DNA from: JBHIER01 sp046760705 [NCBI: bacterium] | Lineage (GTDB): Bacteria; JBHIER01; G020348925 | NCBI GenBank assembly: GCA_046760705.1 | Contig: JBHIER010000049.1 | Location: 1 to 12,057, forward strand | DNA: 12,057 nucleotides | Reading direction: 5' to 3' | In this document: positions 1 through 6,521 of the stretch, piece after piece | Layout: each line of letters begins with the position of its first letter | Position numbering within the stretch: the stretch's first letter is position 1 | Made by a program: the position numbers and the translations under genes | The notes under the pieces: generated by a model | The model's database searches: none | Told to the model about the DNA's origin: nothing | Seen by the model: the letters and a program-made list of their open reading frames with translations, nothing else

Positions 1-211
1 TCAGCCTGTGGGCGACGTATCCGTCCAGGGAGTCCATCAGAATCGCTACGAGGATGAGAGCCGCGGCTGCAGCACTGTACCCCGTGGTGTTCTGCCGGAG
101 GCAAAAAAAGATGAGCGGCAGAAGGGCCAGGCGGCCCAGAGTCAACAGATTCGGCAGGTACAGAACCTCTCTCAGGTCTATCTTTCCGATGGGCGAAACA
201 GGTACCGACAT
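1..211 (-). CDS. CDP-alcohol phosphatidyltransferase, N-terminal part (PgsA-like), cut by the window edge
   Basis: This is the first 70 codons of a membrane enzyme that transfers a phosphatidyl group from CDP-diacylglycerol to an alcohol such as glycerol 3-phosphate. Seen: the start PNLLTLGRLALLPLIFF (about residues 20-36), a typical first segment of PgsA-type proteins, then a second hydrophobic stretch running into DSLDGYVAHR (about 59-68), matching the first half of the family signature DxxDGxxAR. The usual Arg after Ala is His here, with Arg one place later. The rest of the signature lies outside the window. The ATG at 211 is the first start after an in-frame TGA, which is the recN stop, 18 bases upstream. 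I see no clear Shine-Dalgarno, so translation may be coupled to recN. PgsA is the likeliest member but the substrate cannot be read from this fragment. Confidence 0.82.
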   Translation of the reverse strand, partial: MSVPVSPIGKIDLREVLYLPNLLTLGRLALLPLIFFCLRQNTTGYSAAAAALILVAILMDSLDGYVAHRL

Positions 212-229
212 GGCCGTGTTGATGTTCGA

Positions 230-1933
230 TCAACTCCCCGCTGCTCTCTCCACCATCTCTCGGGCATGCTTCCGGACAATGGGGGTGATGGTCTTTCCCC
301 CCAGCAGTCGAGCGATCTCCTCAACTTTCTCCCTCTTGTTCAGATGTTGAATGGTGGTGACCGTTCTGCCGCCGCTGACCTCTTTGACCACAGCATAATG
401 CTCCTGGGCCAGGCTGGCGATCTGGGGGAGGTGGGTGATACAGATGATCTGATGGGTATCGGCCAATCTCTTCAATTTCTCACCCACCGCCTCTGCCACC
501 CTTCCCCCGATGCCGATATCGATCTCATCGAAGACCATCGTCGGCACACTTCCCAGCCTGGCCAGAATGGACTTCAGGGCCAGCATGATGCGCGAGATTT
601 CACCCCCGGAGGCGATTCTGGCCAGCGGCCTCAGCTCTTCGCCCACGTTAGGGGCTATGAAAAACTCGACCCGATCCATACCGCGATGATCTGCCCAGTA
701 CCGCCCATTGTCCACCTCCACCACTCCGCTGTCGTCTTCGACCCAGGCACAGCAGATTTCAAATCTCGTCCGCCTCATACCCAGTTCGGCCAACTCACCC
801 TCGACCAACCCCTTCAGACGCTGAGCCGCCGCCCTCCGTTTTTTGGAAAGCGCCACGCACGCCTGGCTGAACTGGTCTCTCTTCTCCGCCAGTTCCCTCT
901 CACACGCTCTCAGGCGACGGCCGTATCCTTCCATGGTGGTCAGGCTCTCTTGGGTGGAGCGACCGTATTCGAGCACCTGTTCCATCGACCCGCCGTATTT
1001 CCTCTTCAGTCGGCTGAAGGCCCCCAACCGATCCCGGATCTCCTCCAGACGACCGGGGTTAAACTCAATCTCACCTCGGTAGGCGAGCAAAAAGTCCGAA
1101 AGCTCTCGCAAGGCCCCAAGGGCATCGTCGAAAGACTCGATCTGCTCACTCAGGCGGCTGTCGATGCGGACCATAGACTCCAGCCTCTGGCGCAAAAGGT
1201 TCAAGCGATCGATCACCGACCCTTCAGATTGATGCAACTGCTCGAAGAGATCATCAGCAGCCTGAAAGAGCTTCTCGCTGTTCTGGAGAACAGATCGTTC
1301 GCGCTCCAGCTCCTCTTCCTCTCCCGGCAGAGGGTTGATCTCAGCGATCTCCTGAAGTTGGAAACGGTACAGTTCCTTCTTCTCTTTCACCGATGCTTCC
1401 CGGGCCCTCAACTCGTTCAGTTGTTGATCGGTCTCTCTGTAGGCAGCATACAGCTCCGAGACTCGATTCCGCTCCTCTTGAACTCCGCCGAAACGATCCA
1501 AAAGATCGATGTGGGACTCGACGTTCAGCAGGGATTGATGCTGGTGCTGGCCGTGAAGGTCGAGGAGCAGATCGCCCATCTTCTTCAGCACGGACAGGGT
1601 GACGGCGCGGCCGTTGGCAAAAGCCTTGCTCCGGCCGTCCGCACTCACCTCCCTTCTGAGGGCGACAGTGGGGCCGTCCACCTCAACTCCCAGAGATCTG
1701 CATAACGGCCTGAGCGGGGAGGGGAACTTGAAGAGGCCCTCCACATCGGCCACCCGCTTGCCGGCGCGGATGGCCTCTGTCCGGGCCCGCTCGCCGAGGA
1801 TCATGCTCAGGGCCCCGATGATGATCGACTTGCCCGCCCCCGTCTCTCCGGTGATCACATTCAGACCCCGGCCAAACTGAACGATCAAATCGTCGATGAG
1901 AGCGAAGTTCTTAATGTGCAGCCGCTCTATCAC
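230..1933 (-). CDS. recN: DNA repair protein RecN
   Basis: RecN is an SMC-like cytoplasmic ATPase acting early in double-strand break repair by recombination. The 567-residue product has the normal family length. Seen: Walker A GETGAGKS at residues 29-36, LHGQHQHQSLL near 126-136, a long charged central region expected to form the coiled coil, the ABC signature ASGGE at 441-445, Walker B ending in Asp469-Glu470 (MVFDEIDIGIGG) and the switch histidine in THLPQIA near 501. All key ATPase elements are intact. The start is GTG, and its four bases GTGA overlap the nadK stop, indicating translational coupling. The next gene begins 18 bases after the stop. It is the fourth gene of the ispA-dxs-nadK-recN unit. 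Confidence 0.97.
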   Translation of the reverse strand: MIERLHIKNFALIDDLIVQFGRGLNVITGETGAGKSIIIGALSMILGERARTEAIRAGKRVADVEGLFKFPSPLRPLCRSLGVEVDGPTVALRREVSADGRSKAFANGRAVTLSVLKKMGDLLLDLHGQHQHQSLLNVESHIDLLDRFGGVQEERNRVSELYAAYRETDQQLNELRAREASVKEKKELYRFQLQEIAEINPLPGEEEELERERSVLQNSEKLFQAADDLFEQLHQSEGSVIDRLNLLRQRLESMVRIDSRLSEQIESFDDALGALRELSDFLLAYRGEIEFNPGRLEEIRDRLGAFSRLKRKYGGSMEQVLEYGRSTQESLTTMEGYGRRLRACERELAEKRDQFSQACVALSKKRRAAAQRLKGLVEGELAELGMRRTRFEICCAWVEDDSGVVEVDNGRYWADHRGMDRVEFFIAPNVGEELRPLARIASGGEISRIMLALKSILARLGSVPTMVFDEIDIGIGGRVAEAVGEKLKRLADTHQIICITHLPQIASLAQEHYAVVKEVSGGRTVTTIQHLNKREKVEEIARLLGGKTITPIVRKHAREMVERAAGS

Positions 1934-2796
1934 CCTTCACGCACCCCCCACTTTAACTTGGTGCGCAGCACATCATAATACGTCCTGTCGCTCGTTCTGA
2001 CCAGTTTTACAAAACGGTCCCCCCTCTTCACCGCCACTCTGTCCCCCTGACGAAGCTCAAAACTGATCTGGCCATCAATGGTCAGTTTCACTTCCCCGTA
2101 GGCCTTTTCAATAATCACCTCCACCGTCTCGTTGCCGGAGACGATCATGGGCCGATTGGCCAGCACGTGAGGGCAAATGGGGCTGAGGATGATGGCTTCC
2201 ATGCGGGGATGAACGATCGGCCCACCCACTGAGAGAGAATATGCGGTCGAACCTGTGGGGGTGGCCAGGATCAGTCCGTCGGCCGTCGACGTACTCACAA
2301 ATTGGCCGCCGATAGAGAGGGAGAGGTCGAGGATTCGGGGAGATGCACCCTTGTCGATGACAATGTCGTTGAGAGCGAAGCAGACCTTGCCCTGGAGGGT
2401 TGTCTCCAGGGTCATCCGCTCGCTCAGTCTGTATTCTCCCCTCTGGACCTTTTCCAGGGCATCAGGCAGTTCCTCCGGTGTGATGTCTGCCAGAAAACCC
2501 AATCCTCCCACTTTCACTCCGAGGATGGGGATATTGTTGGCCCCGATGGTCCGGGCCGCAGCCAAGATGGTCCCGTCTCCCCCTAGGGCGATCAACACCT
2601 GGACACGCCCCACTAAATCGGCCACAGGGCGACCTTTCTCCTCGTAGCCGATTAACGGCACAAGATCTTCTGAGAGAACAAAGGAAAGACCTCGGGCTTC
2701 GATCTGTCGGATGAGGTCGGGAACGATCCGTTTCGTCTCTTCCTTTTTGAGGTTGGCCACAATGCCGACGGAGCTGATCGGGTAGCCGTCTCTCAT
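1930..2796 (-). CDS. nadK: NAD kinase
   Basis: This cytoplasmic enzyme phosphorylates NAD to NADP, here with 288 residues, a usual bacterial length. Seen: the phosphate-binding motif GGDGT at residues 72-76, GGLGFLAD at 97-104, the conserved ND of ALND at 141-144, and the long signature TADGLILATPTGSTAYSLS beginning at 171 and ending in GGPIVHP, with a C-terminal beta-sandwich part. The ATG shares ATGA with the dxs stop. A purine-rich AAGGGGGAA lies about 9 bases upstream inside dxs and can serve as ribosome binding site. NADP supply fits the neighbouring DXP/isoprenoid genes and (when intact) folD, but clustering of nadK with recN is common and need not be functional. Confidence 0.96.
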   Translation of the reverse strand: MRDGYPISSVGIVANLKKEETKRIVPDLIRQIEARGLSFVLSEDLVPLIGYEEKGRPVADLVGRVQVLIALGGDGTILAAARTIGANNIPILGVKVGGLGFLADITPEELPDALEKVQRGEYRLSERMTLETTLQGKVCFALNDIVIDKGASPRILDLSLSIGGQFVSTSTADGLILATPTGSTAYSLSVGGPIVHPRMEAIILSPICPHVLANRPMIVSGNETVEVIIEKAYGEVKLTIDGQISFELRQGDRVAVKRGDRFVKLVRTSDRTYYDVLRTKLKWGVREG

Positions 2797-4670
2797 CGCA
2801 GCAGTTCCCCCTTCACGGCCCGAGCGATACCGGCCGAATCCAGCCCCAGCACCTGCAGGAGGACGGATCGACTGCCGTGGTCGATGAACCGGTCGGGCAG
2901 ACCGATCCGTTTGATCCTGAGGTCCAAAAATCCGGCTTCGTCCGCCTGTTCCAACACGGCTGTCCCAAAACCGCCTGTGAGGACGTTCTCCTCCACGGTC
3001 ACGATCCTCTTCGTCTGCCGGCAGATTTGGTCTATGCGCTCCCTGTCCAGAGGTTTAATAAACCGCATGTTCACCACGCCGATGGAGTAGCCTTCGGCCT
3101 CAAGCATCTGGGCTGCCTCCAGGGAGGGAACCACCATCGAGCCGACAGCCAGGATGTATGCCTCGCGCCCCTCTCTGAGCACCTCCGACTTTCCGATGGG
3201 CAGAGGGTGGGGGTGCGGGTCCAGGGGAACCCCCACTCCGCACCCCCGTGGATAACGGAGAACAATGGGGCCATCCTCGTAGCTCAGGGCTGTTTTCAGC
3301 ATATGCTGGAGTTCGTTCTCATCTTTGGGGGCCATAAGAACCAGGTTGGGGATGTGACGCAGGTAGCTCAGATCGAAGGTTCCGTGATGGGTCGGTCCGT
3401 CCTCGCCGACCAGACCGGCCCGGTCCAAGGCAAACACTACAGGCAACTTCTGCAAGGCCACATCATGGGTCACCTGATCGTAGGCCCGTTGCAAAAATGT
3501 GGAGTAGATGGCAGCCACAGGGCGGTACCCCCTGGTGGCCAGACCTGCGGTGAAAGTGACCGCATGCTGTTCAGCAATTCCCACATCGTAAAAGCGGTTC
3601 GGAAACCTCTCCGCAAAATAGCGCAACCCTGTCCCTTCGGACATGGCCGCTGTGATCCCAACAATCCGAGGATCTTCCTCACCCAGCTTGACCAATGTTC
3701 GCCCGAAGACATCGGTGTAGGTGGGAATGGCGCTCTTGGTCTGGACATTCCCCGTGGACCGTTCAAAGGGATTCACTCCGTGAAAGCGGGAGGCATCCTC
3801 CTCAGCATATTTGTATCCTTTGCCCTTCTTCGTCAGCACGTGGACGAAGATTGGGCCGGAAAGGGAACGAATCTGTTTGAGAGTTCTGATCAACTGGGTG
3901 ACATTGTGGCCATCAATGGGCCCGAAATATCTGAAGCCCAACTCCTCAAAGAGCATACCCGGGACGATCAGTCCCTTCATGCCCTCATCGATTCTGTGGA
4001 CGATGGTCTGGATCCGTCTTCCCACCTTCGACAATTTTCCGGTGAGCTGCCAGATATCGGATTTGAGCCGGTTGTAGAGCGGAGCGGAGATCAGGTTGGT
4101 CATATATTTTGAGAGCGCCCCGACATTTTTTGAGATGGACATCTCGTTGTCATTCAGGATGACGATGAGGTTTTTGCCCAGCTCCCCAGCGTTATTCAAC
4201 CCTTCGAAGGCCAGGCCGCCGCTGAGGGCCCCATCTCCAATGACGGCGATGACCGAGTAGGTCTCACCGGCTAAGTCTCTGGCACAGACCATGCCCAAGG
4301 CGGACGATATGGAGGTACTGGCATGGCCTGTTCCGTATGCATCGTAGGGGCTTTCGGCTCCCCTGGGGAATTTGGCCATGCCCTGGTACTGGCCCAACGT
4401 TTCGAACTGCTTGCGTCGCCCAGTGACTATCTTGTGGGCGTAAGTTTGGTGTCCGACGTCCCATATGATCTTGTCCCTCGGAGCGTCAAAGACATAGTGG
4501 AGGGCCAATGTAAGTTCCACAGTCCCGAGGCTTGGAGCCAGGTGTCCGCCGTTTTTTGAGACGACCGAGATGATCGTATCCCGGATCTCAGCGGCCAACT
4601 TGACCAGCTCCGGAATTTCCAGCCTTTTTACGTCCTCAGGGGAATTGATGGTACTGAGAATAGTGCTCAT
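2793..4670 (-). CDS. dxs: 1-deoxy-D-xylulose-5-phosphate synthase
   Basis: DXS condenses pyruvate and glyceraldehyde 3-phosphate to DXP, the first step of the methylerythritol phosphate route to isoprenoids. It needs thiamine diphosphate and Mg2+. With the ATG at 4670 the protein has 625 residues. Seen: His43 in GGHLAPSLG, the cofactor motif beginning GDGALSGG at 145 and ending LNDNEMSIS near 180, DVGIAEQHA with the catalytic Glu367, and GEDGPTHHGT with His428. The C-terminal transketolase domain is complete. A GTG nine bases upstream is also open, but GAGGGG at 4679-4684 sits exactly 8 bases before the ATG and too close to the GTG, so I chose the ATG. The gene follows ispA after 30 bases and overlaps nadK by 4. 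The ispA-dxs pairing places precursor synthesis next to chain elongation. Confidence 0.97.
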   Translation of the reverse strand: MSTILSTINSPEDVKRLEIPELVKLAAEIRDTIISVVSKNGGHLAPSLGTVELTLALHYVFDAPRDKIIWDVGHQTYAHKIVTGRRKQFETLGQYQGMAKFPRGAESPYDAYGTGHASTSISSALGMVCARDLAGETYSVIAVIGDGALSGGLAFEGLNNAGELGKNLIVILNDNEMSISKNVGALSKYMTNLISAPLYNRLKSDIWQLTGKLSKVGRRIQTIVHRIDEGMKGLIVPGMLFEELGFRYFGPIDGHNVTQLIRTLKQIRSLSGPIFVHVLTKKGKGYKYAEEDASRFHGVNPFERSTGNVQTKSAIPTYTDVFGRTLVKLGEEDPRIVGITAAMSEGTGLRYFAERFPNRFYDVGIAEQHAVTFTAGLATRGYRPVAAIYSTFLQRAYDQVTHDVALQKLPVVFALDRAGLVGEDGPTHHGTFDLSYLRHIPNLVLMAPKDENELQHMLKTALSYEDGPIVLRYPRGCGVGVPLDPHPHPLPIGKSEVLREGREAYILAVGSMVVPSLEAAQMLEAEGYSIGVVNMRFIKPLDRERIDQICRQTKRIVTVEENVLTGGFGTAVLEQADEAGFLDLRIKRIGLPDRFIDHGSRSVLLQVLGLDSAGIARAVKGELLR

Positions 4671-4678
4671 TGGGATCA

Positions 4679-4684
4679 CCCCTC
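4679..4684 (-). promoter_or_regulatory. Ribosome binding site of dxs
   Basis: GAGGGG on the minus strand, 8 bases before the ATG at 4670. Its spacing favours this ATG over the in-frame GTG at 4679, which overlaps the site itself. Confidence 0.7.
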
Positions 4685-4700
4685 AAATCGACAGCCCGGT

Positions 4701-5564
4701 TCAACGGCTGCGCTGGACCACAAAATCGGCTAACGCTTTGAGAATATATGCGCATGACCCCAACATATCAAGCTCTTTTTTCGCTTCCTCGACGAGTCTT
4801 CGGGCTTGGCGCTTGGACCGGTCGAGTCCGAAAAGGGCGGGGTAGGTGGCTTTTCTCTTGGCCTCATCAGTGCCGGTGCGCTTGCCCATCTTCTCTCTTT
4901 CTCCCTCGAGGTTGAGAATATCGTCGACGATCTGAAAGGCCAGGCCCACTTTCTCTCCGAAGCGGGTCACAGCGACCAGCTCTCTCTCTCCGGCTCCGGC
5001 CAGGATGGCTCCGACACGGGAGGCAGCGGTGATGAGGGCCCCGGTCTTGTGGGAATGTATATATTCCAGCTCCTCTGCTGCAAAGGGTCTGCCTTCGGTC
5101 TGGATATCGACCACCTGTCCCCCGACCATGCCCTGCGCGCCTATGGCCCGAGCCACCTCGCGGATGACGTCTGAGCGTCCGGTCGCAGCCAGAAGCTCAA
5201 AAGCCAGCGCACTCAGGGCATCCCCGGCCAAAACAGCTACAGCCTCATCGAAGGCCTTGTGCAATGTCGGCTTCCCCCGCCTCCAGTCGTCATCGTCCAT
5301 GCAGGGCAGATCGTCGTGAATGAGGGAGTATGTGTGGATCAGCTCCAGAGCGCAGGCGGCCGGAAGGATTGGCTCACCCTGCCCACCCAGAGCCTCAAAG
5401 ACGGTCAGGGCCAGAATGGGACGAAAACGTTTTCCACTGCCCAGCACGCTGTACCGCATGGCTTGATGGATCGCGGAGGGATAGACATCGGGCTGAGGCA
5501 AGAATTGATCGAGGATCTCGTCGATGACTTTCTTCTTCTGTGCCAGATATTGTTTTATGTCCAC
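4701..5564 (-). CDS. ispA: Polyprenyl synthetase, farnesyl diphosphate synthase type
   Basis: It condenses isopentenyl diphosphate with allylic diphosphates to make C15 (possibly C20) diphosphate in the cytoplasm. Seen, numbering from the GTG at 5564 (287 residues): GSGKRFRP near 42-49, the first Asp-rich motif HDDLPCMDD with Asp84, Asp85 and Asp90, then Lys in HKTG near 173, FQIVDDILN with the second Asp-rich motif at 214-218, and GKRTGTDEAKRKATYP. Residues HTYSL before the first motif resemble E. coli-type FPP synthase. The second motif ends in Asn (DDILN) where Asp is usual. An ATG at 5582 is also in frame. I prefer GTG because GGAGAG stands just upstream, the family typically begins at this point (MDIKQYL), and the ATG lies in the border repeat of the inserted DNA. 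The gene normally follows xseB directly; here 3.9 kb intervene. Confidence 0.93.
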   Translation of the reverse strand: MDIKQYLAQKKKVIDEILDQFLPQPDVYPSAIHQAMRYSVLGSGKRFRPILALTVFEALGGQGEPILPAACALELIHTYSLIHDDLPCMDDDDWRRGKPTLHKAFDEAVAVLAGDALSALAFELLAATGRSDVIREVARAIGAQGMVGGQVVDIQTEGRPFAAEELEYIHSHKTGALITAASRVGAILAGAGERELVAVTRFGEKVGLAFQIVDDILNLEGEREKMGKRTGTDEAKRKATYPALFGLDRSKRQARRLVEEAKKELDMLGSCAYILKALADFVVQRSR

Positions 5565-5579
5565 AGGCTCTCCGCTAAC

Positions 5580-5610
5580 CATAAATTATTAGCCACAGAG
5601 ACCACAGCGC
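5580..5610 (-). repeat. Border repeat, inverted relative of the flanking direct repeat, at the ispA edge
   Basis: Read on the minus strand this contains CTCTGTGGCTAATAATTTA. It resembles CTCAGTGGCTGGTAAATTG at 9442-9460 and CTCAGTGGCTGATGAATAG at 5995-6013 on the plus strand. About 14 of 19 positions agree with the 9442 copy. It marks the point where the inserted, AT-richer block meets the core operon. Its last bases include the alternative ispA ATG. GTGGTCTCTGTGGCTAAT-like sequences are common intergenic repeats in environmental genomes; relationship to those is inference. Confidence 0.5.
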
Positions 5611-5682
5611 AGCATAGCCGCAACCAAACGGTCCTCACCCTCAACACATTGCTCTCACCACCTACAGGACTAGCAAAGATTG

Positions 5683-5722
5683 AAGTCGCAAAGTCAAAAA
5701 GTCTAAAAGTCCAAAAGTCTTG
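5683..5722. repeat. 8-bp tandem array (AAGTCNNN, five units)
   Basis: AAGTC recurs at 5683, 5691, 5699, 5707 and 5715, exactly 8 bases apart. The units are AAGTCGCA, AAGTCAAA, AAGTCTAA, AAGTCCAA and AAGTCTTG; on the minus strand this reads as successive GACTTNNN units. It lies downstream of the four-helix-bundle remnant in that gene's orientation. The fixed period and invariant five-base core are seen directly; any function is unknown. Confidence 0.85.
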
Positions 5723-5767
5723 GAATGTTGCACTATGAATCAATGCCACTGTCCCTTCAGATGAGGT

Positions 5768-5908
5768 GCCGGCCTTCCGCATCCGAGCCTTGAATCCATA
5801 ATCACGATCACTCGGAGTTCCTTCTCCAAAGTCAACACATATCTCTTTGACAAGGATTCTTGCTTGTTGCCAGATCCATAAGTTTCCAAAGGGTTTCACT
5901 CTCTCCAT
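5768..5908 (-). pseudogene. Remnant of a four-helix-bundle (23S rRNA intervening sequence-type) protein gene
   Basis: The frame starts at an ATG (5908) preceded by the purine-rich AAGGAAAAGGG. It gives MERVKPFGNLWIWQQAR, then LVKEI and, after a short insertion, SDRDYGFKARMRKAG. This follows the start of the small four-helix-bundle family (typical pattern: F.dL.vWqkArelvkeiY ... D.glk.QiRRAa.Si.sNIAEG). The match stops at residue 47. The expected SNIAEG segment is not found in any of the three minus frames immediately downstream. The frame then drifts through the 8-bp array into ispA. Intact members have about 110-120 residues, so only the first helix and the beginning of the second remain. 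I infer a decayed gene; the protein has no assigned biochemical role in most genomes. Confidence 0.6.
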
Positions 5909-5990
5909 TCCCTTTTCCTTCCTCTGCCTTTCTCTTCGACTTTTCAACTCCTTTATATCACAGGACACATACCTGAAATATGAGTCAAAT

Positions 5991-6022
5991 GTATCTCAGT
6001 GGCTGATGAATAGAACAGGATA
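5991..6022 (+). repeat. Left copy of 32-bp imperfect direct repeat flanking the inserted cassette
   Basis: 27 of 32 positions match 9438-9469 in the same orientation, including the 11-mer CTCAGTGGCTG (5995-6005) and GAACAGG (6013-6019). The right copy is the 3' end of xseB, so this copy looks like a diverged duplicate of the xseB/insert junction or a second member of a dispersed repeat family. Confidence 0.7.
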
Positions 6023-6175
6023 AGAAAATACTGAGCGTGCTTTTACTATACCTCGTTTACTGTCCCGAAAAATGGCTTACCTTTATATCTCATGTATAAT
6101 AATGTGGTGCAATGTCCCAGGGGCGTTTATGTGTGCATAGTGCGGCGTGGACTCACTATGGCACCAAACAAAAAG
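6023..6175. other. AT-rich spacer without a recognisable gene
   Basis: No start with a ribosome binding site and no recognisable protein in any frame. TATAAT occurs on the plus strand at 6095-6100 but has no -35 partner. On the minus strand TATAGT near 6047-6052 has no good -35 either. I see no convincing promoter for ispA here. Confidence 0.4.
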
Positions 6176-6201
6176 AAAGTCAAAATTTCACGGACGCCCC
6201 C
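6176..6201 (-). repeat. Left copy of 26-bp inverted repeat bounding the two-gene cassette
   Basis: The minus strand matches the plus strand of 9338-9363 at 22 of 26 positions, with the 14-base core CGTCCGTGAAATTT identical (core at 6183-6196). The two copies face each other across 3.1 kb holding both secreted-protein genes. No transposase gene lies between them. Confidence 0.75.
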
Positions 6202-6469
6202 ATTTTATCCCTGCCGGATCTTCTGCCGCGGTCCTTAATGGACATGGGCTTCACCGTTTCATTCAACCCCGTCTGACCAAGATTGCCTCCTATCCCGTTT
6301 CTGCTCGTCAGATCGGGGCTTTGATTTTTCTCCACGCTTCCTTCGGACACCGTCTGGCACCGATTCCCGTGCGCTTCGCTAACCCTTCGCTCCATAAGGT
6401 TTCACTCCATATAGTTGGGTAAAGGACCCCACCTCCAAGCTCCCAAGTATGCCCGGCACACATGGGAAA
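6202..6469. other. Unidentified segment between the left inverted repeat and the exoprotein hairpin
   Basis: This stretch is richer in G+C than the genes beside it and is open in more than one frame. The longest minus frame (6180-6395, 71 residues) is hydrophilic, contains GGNLGQTGLNE and SIKDRGRRSGRDK, and ends at TGA inside the inverted repeat. It has no Shine-Dalgarno before its ATG, and I do not recognise it. It could be the end of a mobile element, a structured RNA or a decayed coding region. I could not match it to a group II intron domain with confidence. Confidence 0.35.
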
Positions 6470-6497
6470 GGCCACCTCGGATAGAACCAAGATGGCC
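6470..6497 (-). terminator. Hairpin after the exoprotein gene, probable transcript 3' end
   Basis: As minus-strand RNA, GGCCAUCUUGG (6497-6487) pairs along all 11 positions with CCGAGGUGGCC (6480-6470) around a 6-base loop UUCUAU. Two of the pairs are G-U. Read from the plus strand the same arms have two C-A mismatches, so the stem is good only in the minus RNA. It begins 24 bases after the exoprotein stop. The tail UUUCCC is only weakly U-rich, so it may be a poor intrinsic terminator or a 3' stabilising stem. Confidence 0.6.
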
Positions 6498-6521
6498 CTT
6501 TTCTATCGTGAAATCTGTGAG

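Noticed and set aside
8-1705. Long plus-strand open frame of 565 codons
   Set aside because: It lies antisense to recN, whose motifs are complete. The plus frame shows no domain and results from the G+C-rich codon use of recN.
2877-4112. Plus-strand open frame of 411 codons
   Set aside because: Antisense shadow of dxs; no recognisable protein and no ribosome binding site that matters.
5683-5722. The five AAGTC units as a CRISPR array
   Set aside because: Units are 8 bp with 3-base variable parts, far too short for repeats and spacers, and no cas gene is present.
6095-6100. TATAAT on the plus strand as a promoter
   Set aside because: No -35 element at suitable spacing and no plus-strand gene downstream; expected by chance in AT-rich DNA.
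6147-6422. Plus-strand frame of 91 codons across the left inverted repeat
   Set aside because: No Shine-Dalgarno and no recognised domain; it starts outside and runs through the repeat. Described instead as part of an unidentified segment.
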